From NCBI RefSeq assembly GCF_020216025.1, contig NZ_JAIWNC010000018.1:124001-188000 (forward strand): a stretch of 64,000 nt of DNA, read 5' to 3'. Position 1 is the first letter of the stretch. Every line of letters starts with the position of its first letter. The DNA is from Jidongwangia harbinensis. GTDB lineage: Bacteria; Actinomycetota; Actinomycetes; Mycobacteriales; Micromonosporaceae. Position numbers and translations under genes: made by a program. Shown one piece after another: positions 35,734-43,393 of this stretch. The notes beneath the pieces are model-generated. The model saw only the letters and a program-made list of their open reading frames with translations, was not told the origin of the DNA and ran no database searches.

Positions 35734-36136
35734 TTAGTCACTCGGCGCTTGGTCTTGGCTCTGGCCGCCTTCGTCCGAGCCATCATCTACAAGGCCACAC
35801 ATGAAGGTGATATCGCCGGACCGGATCATCTCGGCGATCGCCTCCATCATCGCCGGCACGCCGGGGCTGGGAACGATGACCTGATCCGAGCACCAGAAGA
35901 GTTCGGCCACCGCCCGTCTTCTCAGACTGGGCATCCTTACGGAGAAGCGCGTTGATCGCCTCCGTGGTGAAGAAGGTCGCGTACCGGTAGGTGCCATCAG
36001 GCAAGTAGATGTGCGCGTCGACGTTGTCCACCGTGTCCGGCGTGTCCTCGCCGCCCAGCATGAACTGGACCACCACACCGTCCAGCTCCTCAACATGACC
36101 ATACTTGGTGCTTGAAGCTCGGTCGGTGATTGTCAC
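35734..36136 (-). pseudogene. Frameshifted hypothetical gene
   Basis: Two overlapping minus-strand frames join into one sensible protein. The first gives MTITDRASSTKYGHVEELDG through EAINALLRKDAQSEKTGG and then becomes arginine-rich nonsense. The other frame resumes near 35915 as AVAELFWCSDQVIVPSPGVP and ends with MIRSGDITFMCGLVDDGSDEG. A single-base change in the GGGCGGTGG run at the junction would restore about 133 residues. It is therefore a recent pseudogene or a sequencing error in a G-rich run. No family was recognised. Confidence 0.7.
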
Positions 36137-36283
36137 TCACTTGGGTTATCCCTACCGTCGCCGCGCGGGGCGGACAGCGGACCACGAAGTTACGGGCCAA
36201 AACCCACGAGCACACCTAGCTGGCCACCTCACCGAAACGGCGACTCTCGACTACACGGATACCGATGGCATAAGGTCCCTCGT

Positions 36284-37657
36284 GTGGGAAACTTCAGCGA
36301 CGGCTTCGAAGAGTACCTTCCGCCGAGTCAGCAGGAGGTTGAAGACCTCTTGAAAAGGGCGCTGATCGTCTTGGATACAAACGTACTTCTTGATCTCTAT
36401 CGTTTCGCCAAGACGGCGCGTACGGAACTATTTGATGCTTTCGGGAAACTCGGTGATAGGCTATGGATTCCACATCAAGTCGCACTGGAGTTTCACCGAA
36501 ACCGCGCCGCCGTTGTCACTAGTCACGACGATGCATATCGCAGCGTATTAAAAGAAATTACTGAACTGGATGCCGCCTTCCAGAAAGGTTTAGCACAAGA
36601 GATTCGCCGCCTAGCAAACCGGGCAGCACTGGACGATGCTCAACGCGACTCCTTGCTGAAGCATGTTCAGGAGGCTACGAACAAGCTGAAGGAAGAGGTC
36701 ACTGAGTTGCGCGCCTCGCACGGCGTTTCTGAAACCTTCCTGCATGACGATGCGGTATTGCACCAGCTCGGGGAGCTGTTAGACGGCAAAGTGGGGGATG
36801 CGTTAACCGACGAGGAAGGTCAGCTAGCGCGCGAAGAAGGACTTAGACGGGTGGAGGCAAACGAACCGCCCGGATTCAAAGATTCGGTCAAGGACGACCC
36901 CTCGGGTGATTACATGCTCTGGGTTCAAGGATTGGCTGAAGCCAAGAGCAGGAACTCTTCCCTTCTTTTCGTGACCCGCGATTCTAAGAGTGACTGGTTT
37001 GAGAAAGTCAATGGCAAGACAGTAGCCGCGTTACCAGATTTGGTACGCGAAGCTCAGAAACGTTTCGGCGTTCGTTTCGTTGCAATGTCAACCAAGAGCT
37101 TCTTGGTTCATTCTCGACGGGTTCTCGGCACGAGCGTCAGTGACGCGACGCTTCGCCAAGCAGAATCATTACGTTCTCCAAGGTCAACAGAACTTCAATT
37201 CACAAAGAGCGTCCTCGGCGCCCTTAGTGTAATCCTCCCGGCGGGGAATGATCTTGAAACGCACAGGATCTCAAACGGCTTCGAGTTTGACGCTGCCATA
37301 AGTCGATCGGGAACTCACGATCGCGATCTATCCAACAGCGTAGTGGTTGAGACGGTAGCGCGACCTCGCAGGGAGAAGATCAAGAAAGACCTGCAGAAGC
37401 TAGCGTCTTCTAACGCGGGCCGCGCCATCTACATTGTGAAGCAAGGACCGTTCGACAGGCAAGTTACCCGAGACTTTGAAGCGTTTGCCGGGAATGAAGA
37501 TGCCAACAATGTTTATCTTTTAATTCTGGATCTAGAAGAGGATTTTTTGCCTTCACTGGCTAATATCGTCGACAAGGCATTGGATTCATTGGAGCGCGAC
37601 ACTGTTGACGGTAAGTCAACCGTCAAGGAAAACTTGACAGACGAACCGAGTTGGTGA
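36284..37657 (+). CDS. PIN-like domain (PIN_8) protein
   Basis: Predicted RNase-like protein of 457 residues. PIN acidic residues are visible in order: LIVLDTNVLLDLY (about residues 27-40), WIPHQVALEFHRNR (glutamate), KDDPSGDYMLWVQGL, and LLFVTRDSKSDWF. A long helical insert (residues 85-190) and a C-terminal 170-residue extension with a NERD-unlike alpha/beta composition follow. PIN_8 proteins occur in accessory islands and have been suggested as nucleolytic effectors. It contains at least seven TTA codons and is much AT-richer than the backbone, so it is horizontally acquired and its translation would need tRNA-Leu(UAA). GTG 36284 has a weak ribosome site; GTG 36282 is out of frame. Confidence 0.85.
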   Translation: MGNFSDGFEEYLPPSQQEVEDLLKRALIVLDTNVLLDLYRFAKTARTELFDAFGKLGDRLWIPHQVALEFHRNRAAVVTSHDDAYRSVLKEITELDAAFQKGLAQEIRRLANRAALDDAQRDSLLKHVQEATNKLKEEVTELRASHGVSETFLHDDAVLHQLGELLDGKVGDALTDEEGQLAREEGLRRVEANEPPGFKDSVKDDPSGDYMLWVQGLAEAKSRNSSLLFVTRDSKSDWFEKVNGKTVAALPDLVREAQKRFGVRFVAMSTKSFLVHSRRVLGTSVSDATLRQAESLRSPRSTELQFTKSVLGALSVILPAGNDLETHRISNGFEFDAAISRSGTHDRDLSNSVVVETVARPRREKIKKDLQKLASSNAGRAIYIVKQGPFDRQVTRDFEAFAGNEDANNVYLLILDLEEDFLPSLANIVDKALDSLERDTVDGKSTVKENLTDEPSW

Positions 37658-37681
37658 CGGGGTGGCGGCGCGCGCCGCGAT

Positions 37682-37706
37682 GCGGGCAGGCCGGTGGCCT
37701 GCCCGC
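37682..37706. terminator. 11-bp hairpin after the PIN_8 gene
   Basis: GCGGGCAGGCC (37682-37692) and GGCCTGCCCGC (37696-37706) pair perfectly around a three-base loop, 24 bases after the PIN_8 stop, followed by TTGATTG. A good intrinsic terminator, and the first of the hairpin series that runs to 38065. Confidence 0.75.
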
Positions 37707-37752
37707 TTGATTGCCTGACCGCCAGGGCCCGCAGATGCTCCGAGGTCCAGGG

Positions 37753-38065
37753 CGGCCGCTTGCGGCCGTCGCTTGCGACGCGAAGCGCCCTTGACTTCGG
37801 AGGGGCGGCCCGGACACACTGCGCGCCGGCATCCGACGGCAGTGACTCGCGCTGCGGCCTGCCGTGGGCAGCTCGTCCGCGTCGTGCAGGCCGTGCCGAT
37901 CGGCTGGCGGCCAACCCTCACAAACTTACTTAGTTACTACTCTCGTTGCGGCCCGACCTGCTCTGCACGCCAGCCGACGGGCGTTGGCTTGGCCGCCGCC
38001 GCCCGCCTTGCAGGCGGCGGCCATGACGCCCTGGTCGGCGGCGTGAGCGGCCCGTTTCGGGCCGC
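37753..38065. repeat. Cluster of perfect short-loop palindromes in non-coding DNA
   Basis: The 613 bp between the PIN_8 gene and msrA copy C carry no credible gene but several perfect hairpins: CGGCCGC-TT-GCGGCCG (37753-37768), overlapping CGTCGC-TT-GCGACG (37767-37780), GGCCGCCGCC with GGCGGCGGCC (37991-38022, 12-base loop) and GCGGCCCG-TTT-CGGGCCGC (38047-38065). Two have TT loops. Such density is atypical for a simple terminator region. It may be an element end, replication or transfer origin, or regulatory RNA. Confidence 0.6.
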
Positions 38066-38270
38066 CTTGACCCTGTATTGGAATTCGTAACCATGGATCG
38101 ATGGTCAAGCCCTTTCGGTGCGGCGTGCAGTTTGCTGCCCGGCACGGACGCCGTCAACGGACTTCTGCTCACCACGCGCCAACCGTAGCTTTGTCGTCAT
38201 ACACCACCCGGTTCCCTCGCGGAGCCGGGTTTTCTCTTGTGCCAGGTGTTCGTACCGCGCCTACGACGGT

Positions 38271-38343
38271 CACCAGCAGTACCTCTCAAGCGATAAACCC
38301 GAACGGGATGTCATGCCCGATCGGTGTCGCCAAGACCGCATAG
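38271..38343 (+). pseudogene. Duplicate of the msrA 3' end with internal deletion (copy C)
   Basis: CACCAGCAGTACCTCTCAAG at 38271 and the GAACGGGATG...GTCGCCAAGACCGCATAG stretch to 38343 match copy B. About 31 bases in the middle (corresponding to AAAACCCCAACGGGTACTGC and onwards) are missing, probably by slippage between two CC(G)AACGGG motifs. The ending is VAKTA-stop. The sequence beyond the stop, including a hairpin, also resembles that after copy B. It probably marks the ancestral msrA end, next to the native downstream gene. Confidence 0.8.
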
Positions 38344-38354
38344 GCGTTCGCATC

Positions 38355-38384
38355 GAGGTGTCCTCGGCGAGATGAGAGCACCTC
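38355..38384. terminator. Hairpin after msrA copy C, facing the GNAT gene
   Basis: GAGGTG(TC)CTC and GAG(AG)CACCTC form an interrupted stem, 38355-38384. Its position and architecture equal those of the hairpin at 33185-33214 with changed bases on both arms. It overlaps the stop of the converging GNAT gene. Confidence 0.6.
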
Positions 38385-38886
38385 ACCGCGGCACACCGCG
38401 AACCATGCGGATCTCCCGCACCCCGTCCTCGACCTGGACCGTCCCGTCGGCGACGAAGCCGTGCTTGCGGTAGAACGCCTGCGCACGCGGGTTCGGATCG
38501 GCCACCCACAGCGCCGCCGACTCGTCCGCATCGATGACCGCCGCCAGCAGCGCCGGCCCGGCCCCCGAGCCGTGGTCGGCCGCGAACACGTAGAGCACGT
38601 ACAACTGCCTCGCCCACACCGCACCGGCGTCCAGGGGCGGGCCGGACATGGCGACCCCGATCAGTTCGCCGTCCCGATCGGCGACAGCCAGGCGGTTGTC
38701 GCGGTAACGCTCGTCGGTCAGCGCGGCCGTCCAGAACCGCTCGCGGGCGGCCGGCAGCCCCGGGTCGTCGAGCACCGCGTCCGGCATGAGTCCGCGGTAC
38801 GTCTCCTGCCAGCACCGCACGATGACGCGCGCCATCTGCGCGACGTCCTCGACCCGGGCCGGGCGCACCGTCACCAGGGAACCCAC
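38383..38886 (-). CDS. GNAT-family N-acetyltransferase
   Basis: The protein has about 167 residues. The GNAT core is visible: N-terminal VTVRPARVEDVAQMARVIVRCWQETYRGLMPD, motif A region LYVLYVFAADHGSGAGPALLAAVI (acetyl-CoA binding R/Q-x-x-G-x-G/A variant), and motif B WVADPNPRAQAFYRKHGFVADGTVQ. Substrate is unknown. GTG 38886 gives a family-sized protein; GTG 38874 is an alternative and neither has a good ribosome site. It converges with msrA copy C and is probably the original chromosomal neighbour of msrA. Confidence 0.88.
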   Translation of the reverse strand: MGSLVTVRPARVEDVAQMARVIVRCWQETYRGLMPDAVLDDPGLPAARERFWTAALTDERYRDNRLAVADRDGELIGVAMSGPPLDAGAVWARQLYVLYVFAADHGSGAGPALLAAVIDADESAALWVADPNPRAQAFYRKHGFVADGTVQVEDGVREIRMVRGVPR

Positions 38887-39010
38887 CGCCAAATCGTAGG
38901 CCGCGGCGCATCGCGGGCGGGAGCGTTCATGCCTCCGGGCGACAAAGATCGACATGTTCCGACCCGCCGCACACACTGAGATCGAGTAGATCGATTGTGG
39001 GAGGTGCGCC

Positions 39011-39328
39011 GTGCCGGGGTTCCACAGCGACGACGAACGGACCGCCTGGACTCGTGCCGAGTCCCTCCTCGACCGGGCGTGCGCCATGATGCGGCAGGCG
39101 GAGACCGCGCTGGAGAGGTTCAAGCGGGGCAAGGAACTGAACCGGCAGCGGTGCGCGCTTCGCGGGATCAGCGCCACCGACGCGGAGATCCGGTGGGTGG
39201 AGACCGCCAGCGCCCAGAACGCGCTGGCCGACAACAGTTTCCACGTGGGGCTGGCGACCATGTACTTCGGCGCGGCCTCGGCGCACTACACCCGGGCGCT
39301 CTACCTCCGCAGCCGCGACCGCACCTGA
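39011..39328 (+). CDS. Hypothetical helical protein
   Basis: The protein has 105 residues, predicted all-helical and soluble (RAESLLDRACAMMRQAETALERFKRGKEL...), ending TMYFGAASAHYTRALYLRSRDRT. There is no recognised family. GGGAGGTG sits about four bases before GTG 39011, and codon usage is that of the GC-rich backbone, so it is a real gene. It stands 124 bp from the divergent GNAT gene. Confidence 0.7.
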   Translation: MPGFHSDDERTAWTRAESLLDRACAMMRQAETALERFKRGKELNRQRCALRGISATDAEIRWVETASAQNALADNSFHVGLATMYFGAASAHYTRALYLRSRDRT

Positions 39329-39330
39329 AG

Positions 39331-39377
39331 CCTCGGGGCCGGCCGGCCGCACGGGGGACGGTAGGCCAGCCCCGAGG
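39331..39377. terminator. Possible long-loop hairpin
   Basis: CCTCGGGGC (39331-39339) and GCCCCGAGG (39369-39377) are perfect inverted repeats 29 bases apart, starting two bases after the preceding stop. The intervening sequence contains GGCCGGCCGGCC-type pairing. A moderate terminator candidate. Confidence 0.4.
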
Positions 39378-39474
39378 GGTCTCACCTCTCCACCATGCGC
39401 CCGTAACCTGAGTCTTCGCTGAATGGATGGCGGCGCGGGTGTTGCCGTGCGCGGTGTCGGGAAACACTGAGAGG

Positions 39475-40923
39475 GTGCAGATCGCAACGGAGACCGAACG
39501 CAAGTACGACGTACCCGACGACTTCGCACTGCCTCCGTTGCCGGGGGCCGGCGACGCCGAGGCGCATGATCTCGACGCCACCTACTACGACACCGACGAC
39601 CTGCGGCTGGCCCGGAACCGGCGGACGCTGCGTCGGCGCACCGGCGGCACCGATGCCGGCTGGCATCTGAAGACGCCCGGTGACGGTTCCAGCCGCACCG
39701 AGCACCGGCTGCCCATCGACGGCGACGAGGTGCCGGGCGAAATGCACGATGAGGTACGGGTGATCGTCCGGGACCGCCCGCTGCAACCGGTGGCCCGGCT
39801 GCGTACCCGGCGGCTGGAAACGCCCCTCCGCGACGCCGACGGGCGCACGCTGGCGCTGATCGCCCAGGACCGGGTGACCGCCGAGACCGGCGGCCGGGAG
39901 CAGACCTGGCAGGAGGTCGAGGCCGAGCTGGTGGAGGGCGACCCGGAACTGCTGGAGGAGGTCGAGCGGCACCTGCTGGCGGCCGGCGCCCGGCCCGCGG
40001 CCGGCCCGTCCAAGCTGGCCCGGGCGCTCGGCGACCGGCTTCCGCCGCGGGCCGGCGCCGCGGCGCTCGACCGGGACGCGGTGCACCGGTACGTGCGGGA
40101 GCAGCGGGACGCGCTGGCCGCCTACGATCCGGGGGTACGGGCCGGCGACGCCGAGTCGGTGCACAAGATGCGCGTCGCGACGCGGCGGCTGCGCAGCACG
40201 TTGCGGACGTTCAAGCGCTCGTTCCCGCCCGGTGCCGCCGCGACGCTCGGGCCGGAGCTGAAGTGGCTGGCCGCGCAGCTGGGTGAGGTCCGGGACGGGC
40301 AGGTGCTGGAAGGCAAGCTGCTGGCCGCGGTGGACCAGGCGGGTCCCGACTTCACGCCGGTGGCGGACCGGATCCGGGATCACCTGGAGGCCAAGGTGGC
40401 GGCCGGCCGGGAGGCGTTGCGGCACGATCTCAACGGCGAGCGCTACCTGCGTCTGCTGGACGCCGTCGACGATCTGGTCGAGCGCACGGCCGCGGAGCGC
40501 AAGCCGGTGCGGCGGGCCGGGAAGGCGCTGGCCAAGGCGGACGGCCTGCTGGCGGAGGCGATGCGCGCCGACTCCGACGAGGAGCTGCACGCGGCGCGGA
40601 AGGCGTACAAGAAGGCCCGTTATGCCGTGGAGGTCTTCGCCCCGGGCGGCGGCAAGCCGGCCCGGCGGCTGGTCAAGCGGCTCACCGAGTTGCAGGACGT
40701 GCTGGGCGCGCACCAGGACTCGGTGGTCGCCCGGGAGGTCCTGCGCGACCTGGCCCGGGACGCCGACGACGGCTTCCCGTACGGCGTGTTGTACGCCCGC
40801 CAGGAGCAGATCGGCCGGGACACGCTGCGCCGCCTGCCCGCCGTGGTGGCCGCGTCCGGAAAGCCCAAGCTGCGCGGCTGGCTCGGCGGGCCGGCCGCGC
40901 GTGGCGTCGATGTCCGAGGGTAA
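39475..40923 (+). CDS. CYTH and CHAD domain-containing protein
   Basis: The protein has about 482 residues. The N-terminal CYTH (triphosphate tunnel) domain shows the ETERKYDV signature, ATYYDTDDLRLARNRRTLRRRTGG, WHLKTPGDGSSRTEHRLPI and the closing EVEAELVEGD. The C-terminal CHAD helical domain has VHKMRVATRRLRSTLRTF, EVRDGQVL and ARKAYKKARYAVEVF, basic residues known to bind polyphosphate. GTG 39475 places the CYTH motif at the N-terminus as usual; upstream in-frame starts exist and no clear ribosome site decides. The stop overlaps the polyphosphate kinase start by 14 bases, so both likely act on polyphosphate. Confidence 0.93.
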   Translation: MQIATETERKYDVPDDFALPPLPGAGDAEAHDLDATYYDTDDLRLARNRRTLRRRTGGTDAGWHLKTPGDGSSRTEHRLPIDGDEVPGEMHDEVRVIVRDRPLQPVARLRTRRLETPLRDADGRTLALIAQDRVTAETGGREQTWQEVEAELVEGDPELLEEVERHLLAAGARPAAGPSKLARALGDRLPPRAGAAALDRDAVHRYVREQRDALAAYDPGVRAGDAESVHKMRVATRRLRSTLRTFKRSFPPGAAATLGPELKWLAAQLGEVRDGQVLEGKLLAAVDQAGPDFTPVADRIRDHLEAKVAAGREALRHDLNGERYLRLLDAVDDLVERTAAERKPVRRAGKALAKADGLLAEAMRADSDEELHAARKAYKKARYAVEVFAPGGGKPARRLVKRLTELQDVLGAHQDSVVAREVLRDLARDADDGFPYGVLYARQEQIGRDTLRRLPAVVAASGKPKLRGWLGGPAARGVDVRG

Positions 40924-41911
40924 GAACGACACCATGCAGGCCGAGGCGGAACCCAGGCAGGACGACGACGCGACCGTACCCTTCGAGGAGGCCGCCACCG
41001 AGCCGTACGACGGCCCGGTCGAGGCGCTCGGCGGATATCGGGTGGCGGACGACGATGACGACGATCCGGTGCTGCTCAACGCGGACGGCACCCCGGTGGA
41101 CACGTGGCGGGAGGACTACCCGTACGACCAGCGCATGCCCCGCTCCGAGTACGACCGGGAGAAGCGGCTGCTGCAGATCGAACTGCTCAAGCTGCAGAAC
41201 TGGTGCAAGGACACCGGCGAACGGCTGGTGATCCTGTTCGAGGGGCGCGACGCGGCCGGCAAGGGCGGCACGATCAAGCGGTTCATGGAGCACCTGAACC
41301 CGCGCGGCGCGTCCGTGGTGGCACTGGAGAAGCCGAACGAGCGGGAAAGCACGCAGTGGTACTTCCAGCGCTACATCAAGCACCTGCCGGCGGCCGGCGA
41401 GATCATGCTGTTCGACCGGTCCTGGTACAACCGGGCCGGCGTGGAGCGGGTGATGGGTTTCTGCACCCGCGCCGAGTACCTGGAGTTCATGCGGCAGGCG
41501 CCGGACCTGGAGCGGATGCTGGTCCGGTCCGGCATCAACCTGATCAAGTTCTGGTTCTCGGTCTCCCAGGGTGAGCAGCGCACCCGGTTCGCGATCCGCC
41601 AGGTCGACCCGGTGCGGCAGTGGAAGCTCTCCCCGATGGATCTCCAGTCGCTGGACAAGTGGGGCGACTACACCGAGGCCAAGGAGGCGATGTTCTTCTA
41701 CACCGACACCGCCGACGCGCCGTGGACCGTGGTGAAGAGCAACGACAAGAAGCGCGCCCGGCTGGAGGCGATGCGGTACGTGCTGAACCGTTTCGACTAC
41801 GCCGAGAAGGACGCCGAGGTGGTCGGCACGCCGGATCCGCAACTGGTCGGGCCCGCCTCGCTGGCGGTCGAGGGCACCGAGATGTCCCCCCGGGTATTCC
41901 CGCGGCTTTAG
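40910..41911 (+). CDS. PPK2-family polyphosphate kinase
   Basis: Transfers phosphate between polyphosphate and nucleotides. The protein has 333 residues, with an acidic low-complexity N-terminus of about 60 residues (VADDDDDDPVLL) before the kinase core. Walker A is FEGRDAAGKGGTIKRF, lid and Walker B region LFDRSWYNRAGVERVMGF, with KFWFSVSQGEQRTRF and WKLSPMDLQSLDKWGDYTEAKEAMF typical of PPK2. Direction (ADP/GDP phosphorylation versus polyphosphate synthesis) depends on subclass and is not certain. ATG 40910 overlaps the CYTH-CHAD gene; ATG 40934 is an alternative. Confidence 0.95.
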   Translation: MSEGKNDTMQAEAEPRQDDDATVPFEEAATEPYDGPVEALGGYRVADDDDDDPVLLNADGTPVDTWREDYPYDQRMPRSEYDREKRLLQIELLKLQNWCKDTGERLVILFEGRDAAGKGGTIKRFMEHLNPRGASVVALEKPNERESTQWYFQRYIKHLPAAGEIMLFDRSWYNRAGVERVMGFCTRAEYLEFMRQAPDLERMLVRSGINLIKFWFSVSQGEQRTRFAIRQVDPVRQWKLSPMDLQSLDKWGDYTEAKEAMFFYTDTADAPWTVVKSNDKKRARLEAMRYVLNRFDYAEKDAEVVGTPDPQLVGPASLAVEGTEMSPRVFPRL

Positions 41912-41925
41912 TGACTTTAAAACCG

Positions 41926-41954
41926 TTGTCGAGGGCGTTCGCGGTGGTTAACGT
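41926..41954 (+). promoter_or_regulatory. Candidate promoter of the rnz leader
   Basis: TTGTCG (41926-41931) and TAACGT (41949-41954) are separated by 17 bases and match sigma-70-type actinobacterial elements. Transcription would start near 41961, giving a leader of about 230 bases before rnz containing a mini-frame and nested stems. Confidence 0.5.
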
Positions 41955-41985
41955 GGCGGTACACGTGAAGGGAGGTGGTCCGAAG

Positions 41986-42024
41986 TTGTATAGCAACGGG
42001 ACTCGTGAGGTGGCTGTCCGCTAG
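41986..42024 (+). CDS. Candidate 12-codon leader peptide upstream of rnz
   Basis: TTG 41986 lies ten bases after GGGAGG and encodes MYSNGTREVAVR before TAG at 42022. The same frame is open from GTG 41965 (MKGGGPKLYSNGTREVAVR), a possible near-leaderless start. The last codons form the 5' arm of a 10-bp stem, so a ribosome on the stop codon would prevent that stem. Translation is not proven. Confidence 0.3.
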   Translation: MYSNGTREVAVR

Positions 42025-42172
42025 CCGCTGTCCTTGACAGCTTCGTAGGAAGAAGTACGTCGAGACCGTGTGGCAGCGGCCCGGCGAGTACCAGACAGCC
42101 ACCCGACCCCCGGGAATCCGGCCTTGTCCGACCGGACCGTGTCGTTCGCGACACGGAAGTTCCCGGGGGTCG
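42009..42172 (+). ncRNA. Candidate structured leader RNA with nested stems before rnz
   Basis: Perfect long-range pairs are visible: GGTGGCTGTC (42009-42018) with GACAGCCACC (42094-42103); inside it GCCGCTG (42024-42030) with CAGCGGC (42074-42080). Immediately after it, CGACCCCCGGGAA (42104-42116) pairs with TTCCCGGGGGTCG (42160-42172) over 13 bp and encloses CCGTGTCG-TTCG-CGACACGG (42137-42156), a UUCG tetraloop hairpin. The 13-bp stem is followed by CTTTATGTT, so it may terminate transcription. No known riboswitch consensus was recognised. It could be an attenuator for rnz or an independent small RNA. Confidence 0.5.
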
Positions 42173-42193
42173 CTTTATGTTCGGGAGCGGGCG

Positions 42194-43087
42194 ATGCGTG
42201 AACTCGTGGTGCTCGGCACGGCCAGCCAGGTGCCCACGAGGTACCGCAACCACAACGGCTACGTGCTGCGCTGGGACGCCGAGACGATCCTGTTCGACCC
42301 GGGCGAGGGCACCCAGCGGCAGATGGTGCTGGCCGGGCTGGCGGTCAGCCCGCTCACCCGGATCTGCATCACCCACTTTCACGGGGACCACAGCCTCGGC
42401 CTGGCCGGTGTCATCCAGCGGATCTCCACGGACCGGGTCTCGCATCCGGTGACCGTCACGTTCCCCGGCACCGGCCGCGAGTACTTCGACCGGCTGCGCT
42501 ACGCCACCAGCTACTGGGATCACTCGGACCTGCGTCCGGAACCGGTCGGCGCGGGCTACGCGGTGGAGACCTCGGCGGGGCGGCTCACCGCCCTGCCGCT
42601 CCACCACTCGATCGAGACGTACGGGTACCGCCTGGTCGAACCGGACGGCCGGCGGATGCTGCCGGACCGCCTCGCCGCACACGGCATCTCCGGGCCGGCG
42701 GTCGGCGAACTGCAGCGCACCGGTCAGCTCGGCACGGTGACGCTGGCCGACGTCAGCGTGCCCCGGCCCGGGCAGAGCTTCGCGTTCGTGATGGACACCG
42801 GCCTGTGCGACAACGTGTACGCGCTGGCCGACGGCGTGGACCTGCTGGTCATCGAGTCGACGTTCCTGGCCGAGGACGCGGACCTGGCCGCCCAGGTCGG
42901 GCACCTCACCGCGGGCCAGGCCGCCACGGTCGCCCGGGAGTGCGGCGTGCGCACGCTGGTGCTCACCCACTTCTCCCAGCGGTACGCCGATCCGGCCCGG
43001 TTCCTGGCCGAGGCGCGCCCGCACTTCGACGGGAAGATCGTGGTGGCCGAGGACCTGATGCGCGTGCCGGTCCCGCCGCGCGTCTGA
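42194..43087 (+). CDS. rnz: Ribonuclease Z (tRNA 3' endonuclease)
   Basis: Metallo-beta-lactamase-fold nuclease that removes the 3' trailer of tRNA precursors lacking encoded CCA, as for the tRNA-Leu in this window. The protein has 297 residues. The zinc motif is ITHFHGDHSLGL, with GEGTQRQM (the RNase Z DPGEGTQ variant), LPLHHSIETYGYRLVEPDGRRM, and the later metal ligands FVMDTGLCDN and LVLTHFSQRY. GGGAG six bases before ATG 42194 supports the start. It is preceded by a structured leader. Confidence 0.94.
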   Translation: MRELVVLGTASQVPTRYRNHNGYVLRWDAETILFDPGEGTQRQMVLAGLAVSPLTRICITHFHGDHSLGLAGVIQRISTDRVSHPVTVTFPGTGREYFDRLRYATSYWDHSDLRPEPVGAGYAVETSAGRLTALPLHHSIETYGYRLVEPDGRRMLPDRLAAHGISGPAVGELQRTGQLGTVTLADVSVPRPGQSFAFVMDTGLCDNVYALADGVDLLVIESTFLAEDADLAAQVGHLTAGQAATVARECGVRTLVLTHFSQRYADPARFLAEARPHFDGKIVVAEDLMRVPVPPRV

Positions 43088-43393
43088 CCGGCGGTGCCGG
43101 GTACGCACGCGGATTGGCAGACGGGAGCGCATGACCGAGTGAATGCGGGGGAACCTGTGGTCACGCGCTCCCGCCAACCGCCCCGCCCAAACCGGGGGTG
43201 CGCCTGGCCGGAGGCGCTGACCGGCGGAGGCGTGCCGGTCATCCAGTTCTTGGGCGGGCTTTGGGGTGCGGGATGCCGTTGTGCTGGCGGGGCACAACGG
43301 CGTCACCGCCGGGAGACGTCGTCCGGGCCGAAGAGCCGGTTCTTGCCGGGGGACGGTCAAGTTCCCGGGCGACGTCGGAGCTGTGGAGTTGTG
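43088..43393. other. Intergenic region, nothing recognised
   Basis: These 306 bp between rnz and the next minus-strand gene have backbone GC content and no frame with a ribosome site or coding character. No RNA class or mobile element was recognised. Confidence 0.4.

Noticed and set aside
31987..38270. Integrase, recombinase or transposase in the msrA island
   Set aside because: I looked for tyrosine or serine recombinase and DDE transposase motifs in all sizeable frames and found none; the island is therefore called only from its repeats and gene content.
43140..43200. GGGGGAACC reminiscent of a ydaO (c-di-AMP) riboswitch
   Set aside because: The rest of the conserved core was not found and the next gene downstream is on the other strand.
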